Positions 35,719 through 44,176 of a stretch of 64,000 bases of DNA are shown here, one piece after another; within the stretch, counting starts at the first letter, position 1, and every line of letters begins with the position of its first letter. Origin of the DNA: Winogradskyella vincentii (GTDB lineage Bacteria > Bacteroidota > Bacteroidia > Flavobacteriales > Flavobacteriaceae); assembly GCF_020166345.1 (NCBI RefSeq), contig NZ_JAIUJS010000003.1, positions 310,001 to 374,000 of the forward strand, read 5' to 3'. The notes below the pieces were generated by a model. The model did no database searches. It saw only the letters and a list, made by a program, of their open reading frames with translations, and had not been told where the DNA came from. The translations under genes were made by a program, and so were the position numbers.

Positions 35719-36462
35719 TTAGTTAAGCATTGGTCTTAATGATTCCCAAACCGTATTGGCAACAATTTTATGGCCTTCAACTGTAGGATGTATACCATCT
35801 TGCTGATTTAATTCTTTTATACCACCAACATCCTTTAATATAAATGGAATGAAGGTAACATTATTTTCCTTTGCTAAATCGGCAAAAACAGATCTAAATT
35901 CCGATGTGTAATCTTGTCCCATATTTGGAGGAAGTTCCATACCAGCTAGGATAATTTCGGCATCACTATATTTCTTCTTTACAGTTTCAATAATAGATTG
36001 AAGATTAGATCTTGTTTCTGTCAGAGGAATACCTCTAAGGCCATCATTTGCACCAAGTTCTAATAAAAAGATATCTACATTCTGTCGTAAAACCCAATCA
36101 ATTCTACTCCTTCCACCAGAAGAAGTTTCACCACTCAAACCAGAATTTATTACTGTATAGTTAAGATTTAAAGAATCAATTTTTTGTTGTAAAATAGCAG
36201 GATAAGCATCAGAACTATCATCTAAGCCGTAACCAGCAGTAATGCTATCACCAAAACACAGTATAGTTTTAGTCGTTTCAACCATATTTTCGTTTGAATC
36301 TTTTTCAGTTGTCATCTGGCTTTCAGTTGATTTATCATTGCCTTTGTCACCACCACAACCTAATAAAACCATAACCACTATAAAATAACAAAACTTTAAG
36401 ATTTTAAGTTTTATACTTCCTAGTGAAATCAATTGCAATTGTGTATTTTGGAATGCGAACAT
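35719..36462 (-). CDS. TesA-like SGNH esterase, lipoprotein
   Basis: The 247-residue protein has a lipoprotein signal ending VMVLLGCGG. SGNH-hydrolase blocks are visible: block I FGDSITAGYGL (nucleophile Ser), block II GLSGETSSGG, block III LELGANDGLRG, and block V DGIHPTVEGH with Asp and His. TesA cleaves acyl thioesters and lysophospholipids in the periplasm. The ATG at 36462 gives a long N-terminal region before the signal helix, so a later start is possible. It is divergent from a YbbA/YbbP-like pair, as tesA is in E. coli. Confidence 0.9.
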   Translation of the reverse strand: MFAFQNTQLQLISLGSIKLKILKFCYFIVVMVLLGCGGDKGNDKSTESQMTTEKDSNENMVETTKTILCFGDSITAGYGLDDSSDAYPAILQQKIDSLNLNYTVINSGLSGETSSGGRSRIDWVLRQNVDIFLLELGANDGLRGIPLTETRSNLQSIIETVKKKYSDAEIILAGMELPPNMGQDYTSEFRSVFADLAKENNVTFIPFILKDVGGIKELNQQDGIHPTVEGHKIVANTVWESLRPMLN

Positions 36463-36488
36463 AAGACGTTGTAAAAGTTGTTAAGTCT

Positions 36489-37178
36489 ATGACAAAGATA
36501 TTAAAGATTAACGGTTTGGAGAAGACCTATAAAAGTGGGCAAAAACAGTTAACAGTATTAAAAGATATTTCATTTGATGTTGAAAAAGGCCAAACTTTCT
36601 CAATAGTAGGACCTTCGGGAAGTGGCAAAACCACATTATTAGGATTGTGTGCAGGTTTGGACGAACCAAATTCTGGTACTGTTGAACTTTGTGGGCTTGA
36701 TTTAAAAAATCTCAACGAGGACGAACGGGCTGAACTTCGTAATAAAGAGGTTGGTTTTATTTTTCAGAATTTCCAATTATTACCAACGCTTACAGCACTT
36801 GAAAATGTGAGTATACCGTTAGAACTGCAAGGGGCAAAGGATGCCATCCATAAAAGTAAAGAATTATTGGAAAAAGTAGGGCTTGCAGACAGAATGCATC
36901 ATTATCCATCACAACTTTCTGGTGGAGAACAACAACGTGTTGCTTTAGCCAGAGCCTTTTCCAATACACCAAGTATCTTGTTTGCAGATGAGCCAACAGG
37001 TAATTTAGATGAAGAGACAGGAGAAAAGGTTATACAATTGCTTTTTGATTTAAATAAAGAAGCTGGTACAACACTTGTCATTATTTCACATGACCTAGAT
37101 TTAGCTAATAGAACACAACAAATATTAAGACTTAAAGGAGGTCAAATACTAACCAATCAAAGAACTGAAGTAAATTGA
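36489..37178 (+). CDS. ABC transporter ATP-binding protein, YbbA/LolD group
   Basis: The 229-residue protein has Walker A GPSGSGKTT (about residue 39), Q-loop IFQNFQLLPTLT, signature LSGGEQQRVALARA, Walker B ILFADEPTGNLD and the H-loop His in IISHDLDLA. This is the MacB/LolD/YbbA type that powers FtsX-like permeases. The next gene overlaps its stop by four bases (TTGA) and encodes the permease partner. The start lies 26 bases from the divergent tesA-like gene, so their promoters must overlap. Confidence 0.93.
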   Translation: MTKILKINGLEKTYKSGQKQLTVLKDISFDVEKGQTFSIVGPSGSGKTTLLGLCAGLDEPNSGTVELCGLDLKNLNEDERAELRNKEVGFIFQNFQLLPTLTALENVSIPLELQGAKDAIHKSKELLEKVGLADRMHHYPSQLSGGEQQRVALARAFSNTPSILFADEPTGNLDEETGEKVIQLLFDLNKEAGTTLVIISHDLDLANRTQQILRLKGGQILTNQRTEVN

Positions 37179-39697
37179 AACCAACACTCTCATGGTTATT
37201 TAAAATGGCTTGGCGAGATGCAAAAGCCAGTCGTGTAAGATTGCTTCTGTTTATGTCTTCCATTATTTTAGGTATATCTGCAGTTGTAGCTATTCAGTTA
37301 TTTTCTGAAAATCTAAGAGATAATATTAAAAGGCAATCTAAGAACTTAATGGGTGCCGATTATATTATAGATACTCGACAAGAACCAACAGAGCGTGCTC
37401 AAGAAATTATTGACTCTCTGCAACCTGATGCAATGGAAGTCAATTTTGTTTCAATGATAGCATTCCCTAAAAATGGAGGCACAAAATTGGTGAACGTTAG
37501 AGGTATGGAAGGTGATTTCCCATTTTACGGCACCATGAAAACAGAGCCAAATGACGCTTCTAAAAATTATCAGAACAGAAAAGGAGCTCTAGTTGATGCC
37601 ACCTTGATGCTACAGTATAATGTATTAACAGGTGATTCTATCAAAGTTGGTGAAGTAACATTTCCAATAATTGGTTCATTAAAATCTGTACCGGGAAGTA
37701 ATGCTGTTTCAACTTCTGTTGCTCCACCAGTGATAATACCATATAGTTCAATTGATGATACAGAATTATTACAATTTGGTAGTCGCAAAGAATATCAATT
37801 TTTTTATAAAGCATCAGACACGCTTGATTTAAATACCTTTGAAGATAAAATTGATCCTATGTTGGATTTGGCAAATGCAGATTTAGATACACATACAAGC
37901 ACGAGTCGTCGTTTAGGTAGACGATATGATAATGTTGGCAAGTTTTTGAATTTAGCAGCATTTATAGCATTACTTCTTGGGTGTATTGGAATTGCTAGCT
38001 CAGTACATATTTACATAAAAGAAAAGCTTAAGGCAATTGCCATTTTAAAGTGTTTGGGAGCAAGCAGAAAACAAAGCTTTTTAATTTTTCTAATCCAAAT
38101 TTCTGGCATCGGTGTATTAGGCGGATTAATAGGATCATTTATTGGCGTGGCCTTACAAGGTCTATTTCCTTATATACTTAAATCATTTTTACCATTTGAA
38201 GTAGAAATGTTGGTTACTGCACAACCAATAATCATTGGTATTCTACTCGGATTATTCATGTCAGTATTGTTTGCATTAATACCTTTATTACATACTTGGT
38301 ATGTATCACCTCTAAAGGTACTACGAGTTAGTGAGGAGCCACAACAACCACGGAAGGTGCGCACCTTAGTATATTGCTCAATTTTGCTTTTCTTGTTCTT
38401 GTTTTCATTTTGGTTATTGAAAGATGCATCTTACGCATTAGTATTTGTCATAGGAGCAGTCATAACTTTTATTATTATAGCTATAGTTGCTAATTTCTTC
38501 ATGAAATTGGTTAGACGCTTTTTTCCTAAAACGTGGAGTTTTACAGCGAGACAAGGCTTACTTAATTTGTATAGACCAAATAATCAAACAGTTGTTCTTG
38601 TATTAGCTATAGGATTAGGCACCTTTCTTATAAGTACATTGTATTTTACAAAAGATATTTTACTGTCAAAAACAGAAGTGGGACCTACTGCTGAAAATGC
38701 TAATATTATCATTTTAGATGTACAAAGTCATCAGAGAGAAGCAATGGCATCTCAATTGAACGAAAGTGAAGTACCTATTTTGGATAATATTCCATTAGTA
38801 ACCATGCGTATGCATCAAATAAAGGATAAACTTGTTAATGAGCTAAGGCAAGACACAACAAGACAAGTAAGAGGTTGGATTTTAAATCATGAGTTTAGAA
38901 CAACTTATCGTGATGAACTCATAGCGTCTGAAGTACTTATTGATGGTGAATGGACGGAAGAATTAGAGCCGAATGAACCTATAGTAATATCTATATCAGA
39001 TAATTTGGCAGCTGATGCAAACGTTGAAGTCGGAGATAAAATAGTTTTTAATGTCCAAGGTGTTTTAATGGAAACGACTATTGGAAGCATTAGACAGGTA
39101 GATTGGGGACGCATGCAACTTAATTTTTCAATTGTTTTCCCAAAAGGAGTTCTAGAAGACGCGCCTCAATTTAGTGTATTCACCACAGCCGCAGAGAATG
39201 AACAAGTTTCTGCTAATCTACAGCGCAATTTAGTAGAGAAGTTTCCAAATGTAACTATCATAGACTTAAGACAAGTATTTAATATTGTTGAAGATATTTT
39301 AGACAAAGTTGCATGGGTCATAAATTTCATGGCATTCTTTAGCATCATTACTGGTCTGATAGTTCTAATAGGCTCAGTTAGAACAAGTAAATACCAGCGT
39401 ATTAAGGAAAGTGTTCTTTTACGTACAATAGGTGCCAAAAACCCTCAAATACTAAAAATTTCTGCACTGGAGTATCTGTTTTTAGGAGCATTGGGTAGTT
39501 TAGTTGGTATTTTGCTCGCACTTATCAGTGGGTTATGTCTAGCACTATTTATTTTTCAAGAACCCTTTTCACCATCGGCAATTCCATTCGTAGTATTCTT
39601 GCCTGGAATTACATTAATTGTTTTGATAATTGGTCTAAGTAATATTAGATCAGTATTGAATAGTTCTCCATTGGAAGTACTTAGACGAGAAGTATAA
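37175..39697 (+). CDS. FtsX-like ABC permease, YbbP type
   Basis: The 840-residue protein has the layout of YbbP-type permeases: one N-terminal membrane helix, a large periplasmic domain, three helices, a central pair of helices, a second periplasmic domain, and three helices at the end (about residues 740-835). The last part has the FtsX motif region RTIGAKNPQILKISALEYL. A TTG at 37175 overlaps the stop of the ATPase gene as TTGA and gives the normal N-terminus (KPTLSWLFKMAWRDAKASR). An ATG at 37205 is the alternative. YbbA-YbbP with TesA is conserved in many bacteria, and the substrate is still unknown. Confidence 0.9.
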   Translation: MKPTLSWLFKMAWRDAKASRVRLLLFMSSIILGISAVVAIQLFSENLRDNIKRQSKNLMGADYIIDTRQEPTERAQEIIDSLQPDAMEVNFVSMIAFPKNGGTKLVNVRGMEGDFPFYGTMKTEPNDASKNYQNRKGALVDATLMLQYNVLTGDSIKVGEVTFPIIGSLKSVPGSNAVSTSVAPPVIIPYSSIDDTELLQFGSRKEYQFFYKASDTLDLNTFEDKIDPMLDLANADLDTHTSTSRRLGRRYDNVGKFLNLAAFIALLLGCIGIASSVHIYIKEKLKAIAILKCLGASRKQSFLIFLIQISGIGVLGGLIGSFIGVALQGLFPYILKSFLPFEVEMLVTAQPIIIGILLGLFMSVLFALIPLLHTWYVSPLKVLRVSEEPQQPRKVRTLVYCSILLFLFLFSFWLLKDASYALVFVIGAVITFIIIAIVANFFMKLVRRFFPKTWSFTARQGLLNLYRPNNQTVVLVLAIGLGTFLISTLYFTKDILLSKTEVGPTAENANIIILDVQSHQREAMASQLNESEVPILDNIPLVTMRMHQIKDKLVNELRQDTTRQVRGWILNHEFRTTYRDELIASEVLIDGEWTEELEPNEPIVISISDNLAADANVEVGDKIVFNVQGVLMETTIGSIRQVDWGRMQLNFSIVFPKGVLEDAPQFSVFTTAAENEQVSANLQRNLVEKFPNVTIIDLRQVFNIVEDILDKVAWVINFMAFFSIITGLIVLIGSVRTSKYQRIKESVLLRTIGAKNPQILKISALEYLFLGALGSLVGILLALISGLCLALFIFQEPFSPSAIPFVVFLPGITLIVLIIGLSNIRSVLNSSPLEVLRREV

Positions 39698-39825
39698 GTA
39701 TCAATTTATATACATAGAGCCACTAATTTAGAATTTCCTTCCTCTTTTGTTTTCAAAATATTTGATGTAACTTAAAATGTTTAATTACCAATCTGTAATC
39801 AGATTTTAAATAATATTCATTTACT

Positions 39826-40248
39826 ATGTCAACTCCAGAAGTATTTTCAATTGCCAATTTGTTAGCCATGCCCATGTGGTTACTTATGATTGTTTTACCC
39901 AAATGGAAAATAACACGCATTTTAATAGATTATAAGATTATTCCATTATTGCTTTCTGTTATTTATGCAATCTACATAGTTACATCAATGTTAACTGGAC
40001 CTCCAATGGATTTTGGCAGTTTAGAATCTGTGATGTATTTATTTACATTCGAAAATGCTGTATTAGCAGGTTGGGTACATTACCTAGCATTTGATCTGGT
40101 TGTTGGTATGTGGATGATTGATGAGAATAGAGCATTAAAAATCCACCCTTTAATTATGGCACCTTGTCTCATAGGCACCTTTATGCTTGGACCAATTGGT
40201 TTTGCTCTTTTTATGATTATTAGAGCATTTAAAAAGAAAAATAAATGA
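39826..40248 (+). CDS. ABA4-like membrane protein
   Basis: The 140-residue protein has four membrane helices and contains LAMPMWLLMIVLP near the start, FENAVLAGWVHYLAFDLVVGMWM in the middle and HPLIMAPCLIGTFMLGPIG near the end. These are characteristic of the ABA4-like (DUF4281) family, named for a plant protein needed for neoxanthin synthesis. In bacteria the function is open. A link to carotenoid or photoprotective chemistry is possible, but no carotenoid gene is near. Its stop overlaps the start of the next membrane-protein gene in ATGA. Confidence 0.8.
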   Translation: MSTPEVFSIANLLAMPMWLLMIVLPKWKITRILIDYKIIPLLLSVIYAIYIVTSMLTGPPMDFGSLESVMYLFTFENAVLAGWVHYLAFDLVVGMWMIDENRALKIHPLIMAPCLIGTFMLGPIGFALFMIIRAFKKKNK

Positions 40249-41045
40249 AATATATAAGGTCCATATTCAAAACGGTTAAACAAGAAAGTCCAATTTTGTA
40301 TTATATTGTTTTAATACTTTTTACTGGAGGCTTACTTTGTATACCTGCAATGTTTATTGATAACCGCGAGATAATGGGCATCAATGCATGGGTAAAACCT
40401 TTTAAATTTTTTGTTTCAACAGCTATATACACATTGACTGTAGGCTTTTTAATTACCTTTTATCCTTTTTCTAATTTAAAAAAACATATCATAAGGAATT
40501 TAGTTTCCTGGACGATGCTTTTGGAAATGGTTATTGTAACATATCAAGCTGGAAGAGGAGTGCAATCACATTTCAATTTTTCTTCAGAATTTAATGGAGC
40601 ATTGTTTGGCGTAATGGGAATACTTGTAGCAATCAATGTAGTAGTCATGGTATTTTTTGCATTTGAAACCATTAGACTAAAATTAAAACTGGCAAAAGCC
40701 ATTCAATATGCGATTTTGTTAGGATGGCTTATTACAATTTTTGGTAGCTGGGTTGGAGGGCAAATGATTGCTCAAATGTCACATAATGTGGGTATTCCAG
40801 ATGGAGGAGAAGGCTTGCCATTATTAAATTGGAGTACAATTGCAGGTGATCTAAGAGTTGCTCATTTTTTTGGCTTACATAGTATTCAAATAGTACCATT
40901 GTTTGCATGGATTCTTCATAAAAAGTGGGCAGAAAGGACGAATGTGCATGTTTATATAATTTCCATTTTTGCTTTAGTTTTTGCCTCCTTTATTTTTTAC
41001 ACGTTTTATCAGGCCAGTCAGGGTTTACCATTCATGAGAATGTAG
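40245..41045 (+). CDS. Seven-helix membrane protein of unknown function
   Basis: The 266-residue protein has about seven hydrophobic helices and a hydrophilic N-terminus. Notable conserved-looking features include NAWVKPFKFFVSTAIY, QAGRGVQSHFN, FGSWVGGQMIAQMSHNVG and a His-rich pair in VAHFFGLHSIQIVPLFAW. Histidines in helices suggest metal or heme binding, an inference only. It overlaps the ABA4-like gene by four bases, so the two are translationally coupled and probably work together. Family not recognised. Confidence 0.65.
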   Translation: MKYIRSIFKTVKQESPILYYIVLILFTGGLLCIPAMFIDNREIMGINAWVKPFKFFVSTAIYTLTVGFLITFYPFSNLKKHIIRNLVSWTMLLEMVIVTYQAGRGVQSHFNFSSEFNGALFGVMGILVAINVVVMVFFAFETIRLKLKLAKAIQYAILLGWLITIFGSWVGGQMIAQMSHNVGIPDGGEGLPLLNWSTIAGDLRVAHFFGLHSIQIVPLFAWILHKKWAERTNVHVYIISIFALVFASFIFYTFYQASQGLPFMRM

Positions 41046-41108
41046 TACTGATATTAATCATTGTATAATTTTAAAAAGTCATTAGTTTTCTGTGGTGAAT
41101 TAATTTCT

Positions 41109-41795
41109 ATGTTAAGATCAGTATCAATAATATTTTTAATATTTATGTTAACTCAAGCAGGTGCACAAGACGATTACACAAAACTTCGTGAAGAAATGGT
41201 TACCACTCAACTTCAGGGCAGAGGTATATATGATCTTGAAACTTTAAAAGCCATGCGAAGTGTAAAACGCCATGAATTTGTACCAAGAAGCGCTAGACAT
41301 TTGGCATATACTGATGGTCCTTTATCTATTGGACATGCTCAAACAATTTCTCAACCTTACATTGTCGCTTATATGACACAAGAATTAAAACCAAAATCTC
41401 ATTATAGAGTTTTAGAAATTGGAACAGGTTCTGGATATCAAGCAGCAGTATTAGCGGAAATAGTAGATACGGTTTACACCATAGAAATTGTTGAACCTTT
41501 AGGTATTAAAGCTAAAGAGTGCCTTGATCAGTTAGGTTATAAAAACATTGTTACTAGAATTGGAGATGGTTACCAAGGTTGGCCTGACCAAGCACCATTT
41601 GATGCCATAATAGTGACAGCAGGAATCAAGAACGTCCCACCAGCTCTTTTAGAGCAATTGGCAGAGGGCGGAAGATTGATTATTCCTGTGGGTACTACTT
41701 TTAACATGCGCCTAATGCTTTACACTAAGAAAAATGGGAAAATAAAACATAAAGAACGTTTACCAGTTTCGTTTGTTCCATTTACTAGAGGATAA
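41109..41795 (+). CDS. pcm: Exported protein-L-isoaspartate O-methyltransferase
   Basis: The frame extends to a TTG at 41061, but the ATG at 41109 gives a 228-residue protein that begins with a signal peptide (MLRSVSIIFLIFMLTQAGAQ). The mature part is a PCMT: MVTTQLQGRGI, LSIGHAQTISQPYIVAYMT, and SAM-binding VLEIGTGSGYQAAVLAEI. It methylates isoaspartyl residues, the first step of repair of damaged proteins. The signal peptide places it in the periplasm, although SAM is not expected there, so how it obtains SAM is a puzzle. Confidence 0.88.
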   Translation: MLRSVSIIFLIFMLTQAGAQDDYTKLREEMVTTQLQGRGIYDLETLKAMRSVKRHEFVPRSARHLAYTDGPLSIGHAQTISQPYIVAYMTQELKPKSHYRVLEIGTGSGYQAAVLAEIVDTVYTIEIVEPLGIKAKECLDQLGYKNIVTRIGDGYQGWPDQAPFDAIIVTAGIKNVPPALLEQLAEGGRLIIPVGTTFNMRLMLYTKKNGKIKHKERLPVSFVPFTRG

Positions 41796-41897
41796 TAATT
41801 AAAAGTATTAAAACTCAATATTATAAATGTATTTGTGACTCATAATGCGTTTTGCTTTGTCCTTATAATTCATTAACTTCATGGAAATTGGCAGATT

Positions 41898-42653
41898 ATG
41901 ATAATAATGGTTATTGAGATCAGTGATTTTATGTCTAGAGTAGAGGCATCTCAGTATACCATATTTACTCAAAAGTTTCACTCTAGCGTATCCAAAACAC
42001 TTTCAAAATACAATGGTATTATTATTAAAAATGATAATAACAATTATATCTCTACGTTCTCATCTGTCACTGATGCTGTACAATGTGCTTTAACTGTACA
42101 GTATAAGTTTAAATACGTTACACCAAAACATAAATCCTTTAGCAGAAAGCTAAAAATCGCTTTGGTATATGCAGATAAGTATAATGAAAGAAAGGTTACA
42201 GAATGCATCAGATTATGTGAATTGGTGAAAGATCAAATTGTAATTTCATCTCAAGTCAAAGAGCAATATGAAAGTGCAAATGTGCATGCTGAAATAGATA
42301 AAGCACTTATCCGAACATTAAAACCAAATGAGGAAATTTTCCTATCTCGGTTTATGAATTATATAGAAGCTAATTGGCAAAATAATAATCTCAGCATTGA
42401 TAAAATTACCAAAGCTTTAAAGATAACTTATGCCCAGTTATATTGGCGATTAAATAGATTAACCGGATCTACACCACAACGGTTTATCAAAGATTTTAGG
42501 TTACATAAAGGTATGCTCATGCTTCATAATCACCTAGGTAATATAGGTCAGGTTGCAAAACGAGTCGGATTTAAAAGTACCACTCATTTTTCAGATAGCT
42601 TTTTAAAAACATATGGTATTCGTCCGTCAAAATATGTGCAACAACACGGTTAA
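41898..42653 (+). CDS. AraC-type regulator with a degenerate nucleotide-cyclase-like domain
   Basis: This 251-residue protein has two parts. Residues about 150-251 are an AraC helix-turn-helix pair: KITKALKITYAQLYWRLNRLTG and VAKRVGFKSTTHFSDSFLKTYGIRPSKYV. Residues 1 to about 145 read like a class III adenylyl/guanylyl cyclase homology domain, with VIEISDFMSRVEA, KYNGIIIKNDNNNYISTFSSVTDAVQCALTVQYKF and KIALVYAD. The usual K-x-x-G-D-G becomes K-N-D-N-N-N and the catalytic metal Asp are not evident, so cyclase activity is unlikely. It could sense a nucleotide. It precedes a secreted repeat protein that may be its target. Confidence 0.75.
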   Translation: MIIMVIEISDFMSRVEASQYTIFTQKFHSSVSKTLSKYNGIIIKNDNNNYISTFSSVTDAVQCALTVQYKFKYVTPKHKSFSRKLKIALVYADKYNERKVTECIRLCELVKDQIVISSQVKEQYESANVHAEIDKALIRTLKPNEEIFLSRFMNYIEANWQNNNLSIDKITKALKITYAQLYWRLNRLTGSTPQRFIKDFRLHKGMLMLHNHLGNIGQVAKRVGFKSTTHFSDSFLKTYGIRPSKYVQQHG

Positions 42654-42744
42654 ATAATTTCTTTTCAGAACTTCTCAAGGCTGATTTTTGTCATAAAATT
42701 CCTTAGTTATTAGCACTACTTTTAATTGACTAATAATTTTTAAG

Positions 42745-43344
42745 ATGACAACAATCGTTAATTACCTCAAACAAGCAGTTTTATGTACTATTCTAATGCT
42801 TTTTAGTTTTAGTATTGGTTTGGCACAAGACAATGAAAACAACCACAAACCCGAGACAGATCTTCATCCAGAAATTTTTTGGGACGTAAAGGCTTATAGA
42901 CCTGAAGCCCAATTATTGAAGGTGAAAGGTATTGATAAAAATGGTAAAATGCATGATGTAAAGGCCATACAATATTCAGAAGATACTAGCTTATTAGATG
43001 TAAAATTATTAATGAATGGCCAACGTCTTCCTATTAAACTAATTGATATGAAAGGTGAAGCTTTTCATCCATTGAAAGGAATTGACAAAGATGGAAACCT
43101 CATAGACATTAAAGCAGTAACTGATGATGGAGAAATTCTTGATGTTAAGGGTGTGAGTAAAACAGGAAATGTAATCCACATTAGAGCAGTTGCTGATTAC
43201 GGATTGTTTTATAATATCATTTCCATTGCTCCAAACGGAAAAGTTAATAATGTTAAGGGACTAAAAATGTTAAGTACAAAAATAGAAGGTGTAATAAATG
43301 GTGTTCCAATTTTTGCGCATGTAAAGTCAATGCAACAAGATTAA
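42745..43344 (+). CDS. Secreted protein of 24-residue repeats, unknown function
   Basis: The 199-residue protein has a signal peptide (about 1-26, IGLAQ). The mature part carries five or six imperfect repeats of about 24 residues, of the form [LI]-x-[DV]-[VIL]-K-G-[IV]-x-K-x-G-x-x-[IV]-x-[IV]-[KR]-A-[VI]-x-x-x-G. Examples are KGIDKDGNLIDIKAVTDDGE and KGVSKTGNVIHIRAVADYGL. Each looks like a pair of beta hairpins, so a small solenoid or propeller-like sheet is likely. No cysteines or catalytic motif are seen. It lies 91 bases after the cyclase-like AraC gene. Confidence 0.65.
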   Translation: MTTIVNYLKQAVLCTILMLFSFSIGLAQDNENNHKPETDLHPEIFWDVKAYRPEAQLLKVKGIDKNGKMHDVKAIQYSEDTSLLDVKLLMNGQRLPIKLIDMKGEAFHPLKGIDKDGNLIDIKAVTDDGEILDVKGVSKTGNVIHIRAVADYGLFYNIISIAPNGKVNNVKGLKMLSTKIEGVINGVPIFAHVKSMQQD

Positions 43345-43438
43345 AGATTTATTATCTACTTGATTGATTTTGTGTTTTTTCGTAACTTTATAAAGACCCC
43401 TTATGCACTCTAATTAGGTTTAATTTAAATTGTTTCAT

Positions 43439-44050
43439 ATGACTAATGAAGTATTAATTACAGTAGTTGCGGGCTTAGTCCTAGTCCTATTCGCGTTTAT
43501 TTATCAAAAAAACAGAGGCTTGAGAATTATTGTTGGAAGTATTGGTGCCTTGCTATTGATACATGGTGGATATACCTATGGGACTGTCCAACCAATTCCG
43601 TACATGGAAACTTTTGATACAGGCAATAAATTGATGGTTCAATATCCAGTTGATCGTGTTCAAGTGATTTCACCTGTAGATAAGGATACGGTTAAATGCA
43701 GAATTATTACAATGGGAGTTTATCCAGAAAACCACACTAATGATATCTGGGTGCTATTAAAACCTGCAGATGACAAATATTATCCACAAAGTGATTTTAC
43801 AAACACGTCTTATAAACTTAATGGTGAATGGCAAGTTGTGACAAGATTTGGAGGTGATGCTGGCGAAAAATATGATTTGATTGTTGTAGAAACAGATTCT
43901 ATTGCTTCAAAATTCTTTGGTGATACGATATCAAAATGGAAAGAAGCTGATGATTACGTAGGTCTTCAAGTATCTGAAATACCAGAGACTGCTGTAGAAT
44001 TAGAACGCATATCTGTCACATTACAAGATAATTGTAGAGGAACTCATTAA
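43439..44050 (+). CDS. Membrane-anchored protein of unknown function
   Basis: A TTG at 43430 opens the frame, but ATG at 43439 is preferred and gives 203 residues. Two hydrophobic segments (about residues 6-22 and 28-46) are followed by a soluble region of about 155 residues. Its GxYPExHxxDIWVLLKPADDKYYPQSD-like stretch suggests a small beta-sandwich (Ig-like or carbohydrate-binding). Its function is unknown. A strong terminator follows. Confidence 0.65.
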   Translation: MTNEVLITVVAGLVLVLFAFIYQKNRGLRIIVGSIGALLLIHGGYTYGTVQPIPYMETFDTGNKLMVQYPVDRVQVISPVDKDTVKCRIITMGVYPENHTNDIWVLLKPADDKYYPQSDFTNTSYKLNGEWQVVTRFGGDAGEKYDLIVVETDSIASKFFGDTISKWKEADDYVGLQVSEIPETAVELERISVTLQDNCRGTH

Positions 44051-44071
44051 TAAAGAGTTTTATAACTTACG

Positions 44072-44106
44072 GACCCAACATTAAATAATAGTGTTGGGTT
44101 TTTTTT
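44072..44106 (+). terminator. Terminator after the 43.4-44.0 kb membrane-protein gene
   Basis: ACCCAACA (44073-44080) pairs perfectly with TGTTGGGT (44092-44099) and is followed by eight T. Confidence 0.88.
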
Positions 44107-44176
44107 GTATTATTTAATCTTAAATCGAGGATATAGTCATGTTATTCAAATATTCCTATATTTATAGAACTTGATT

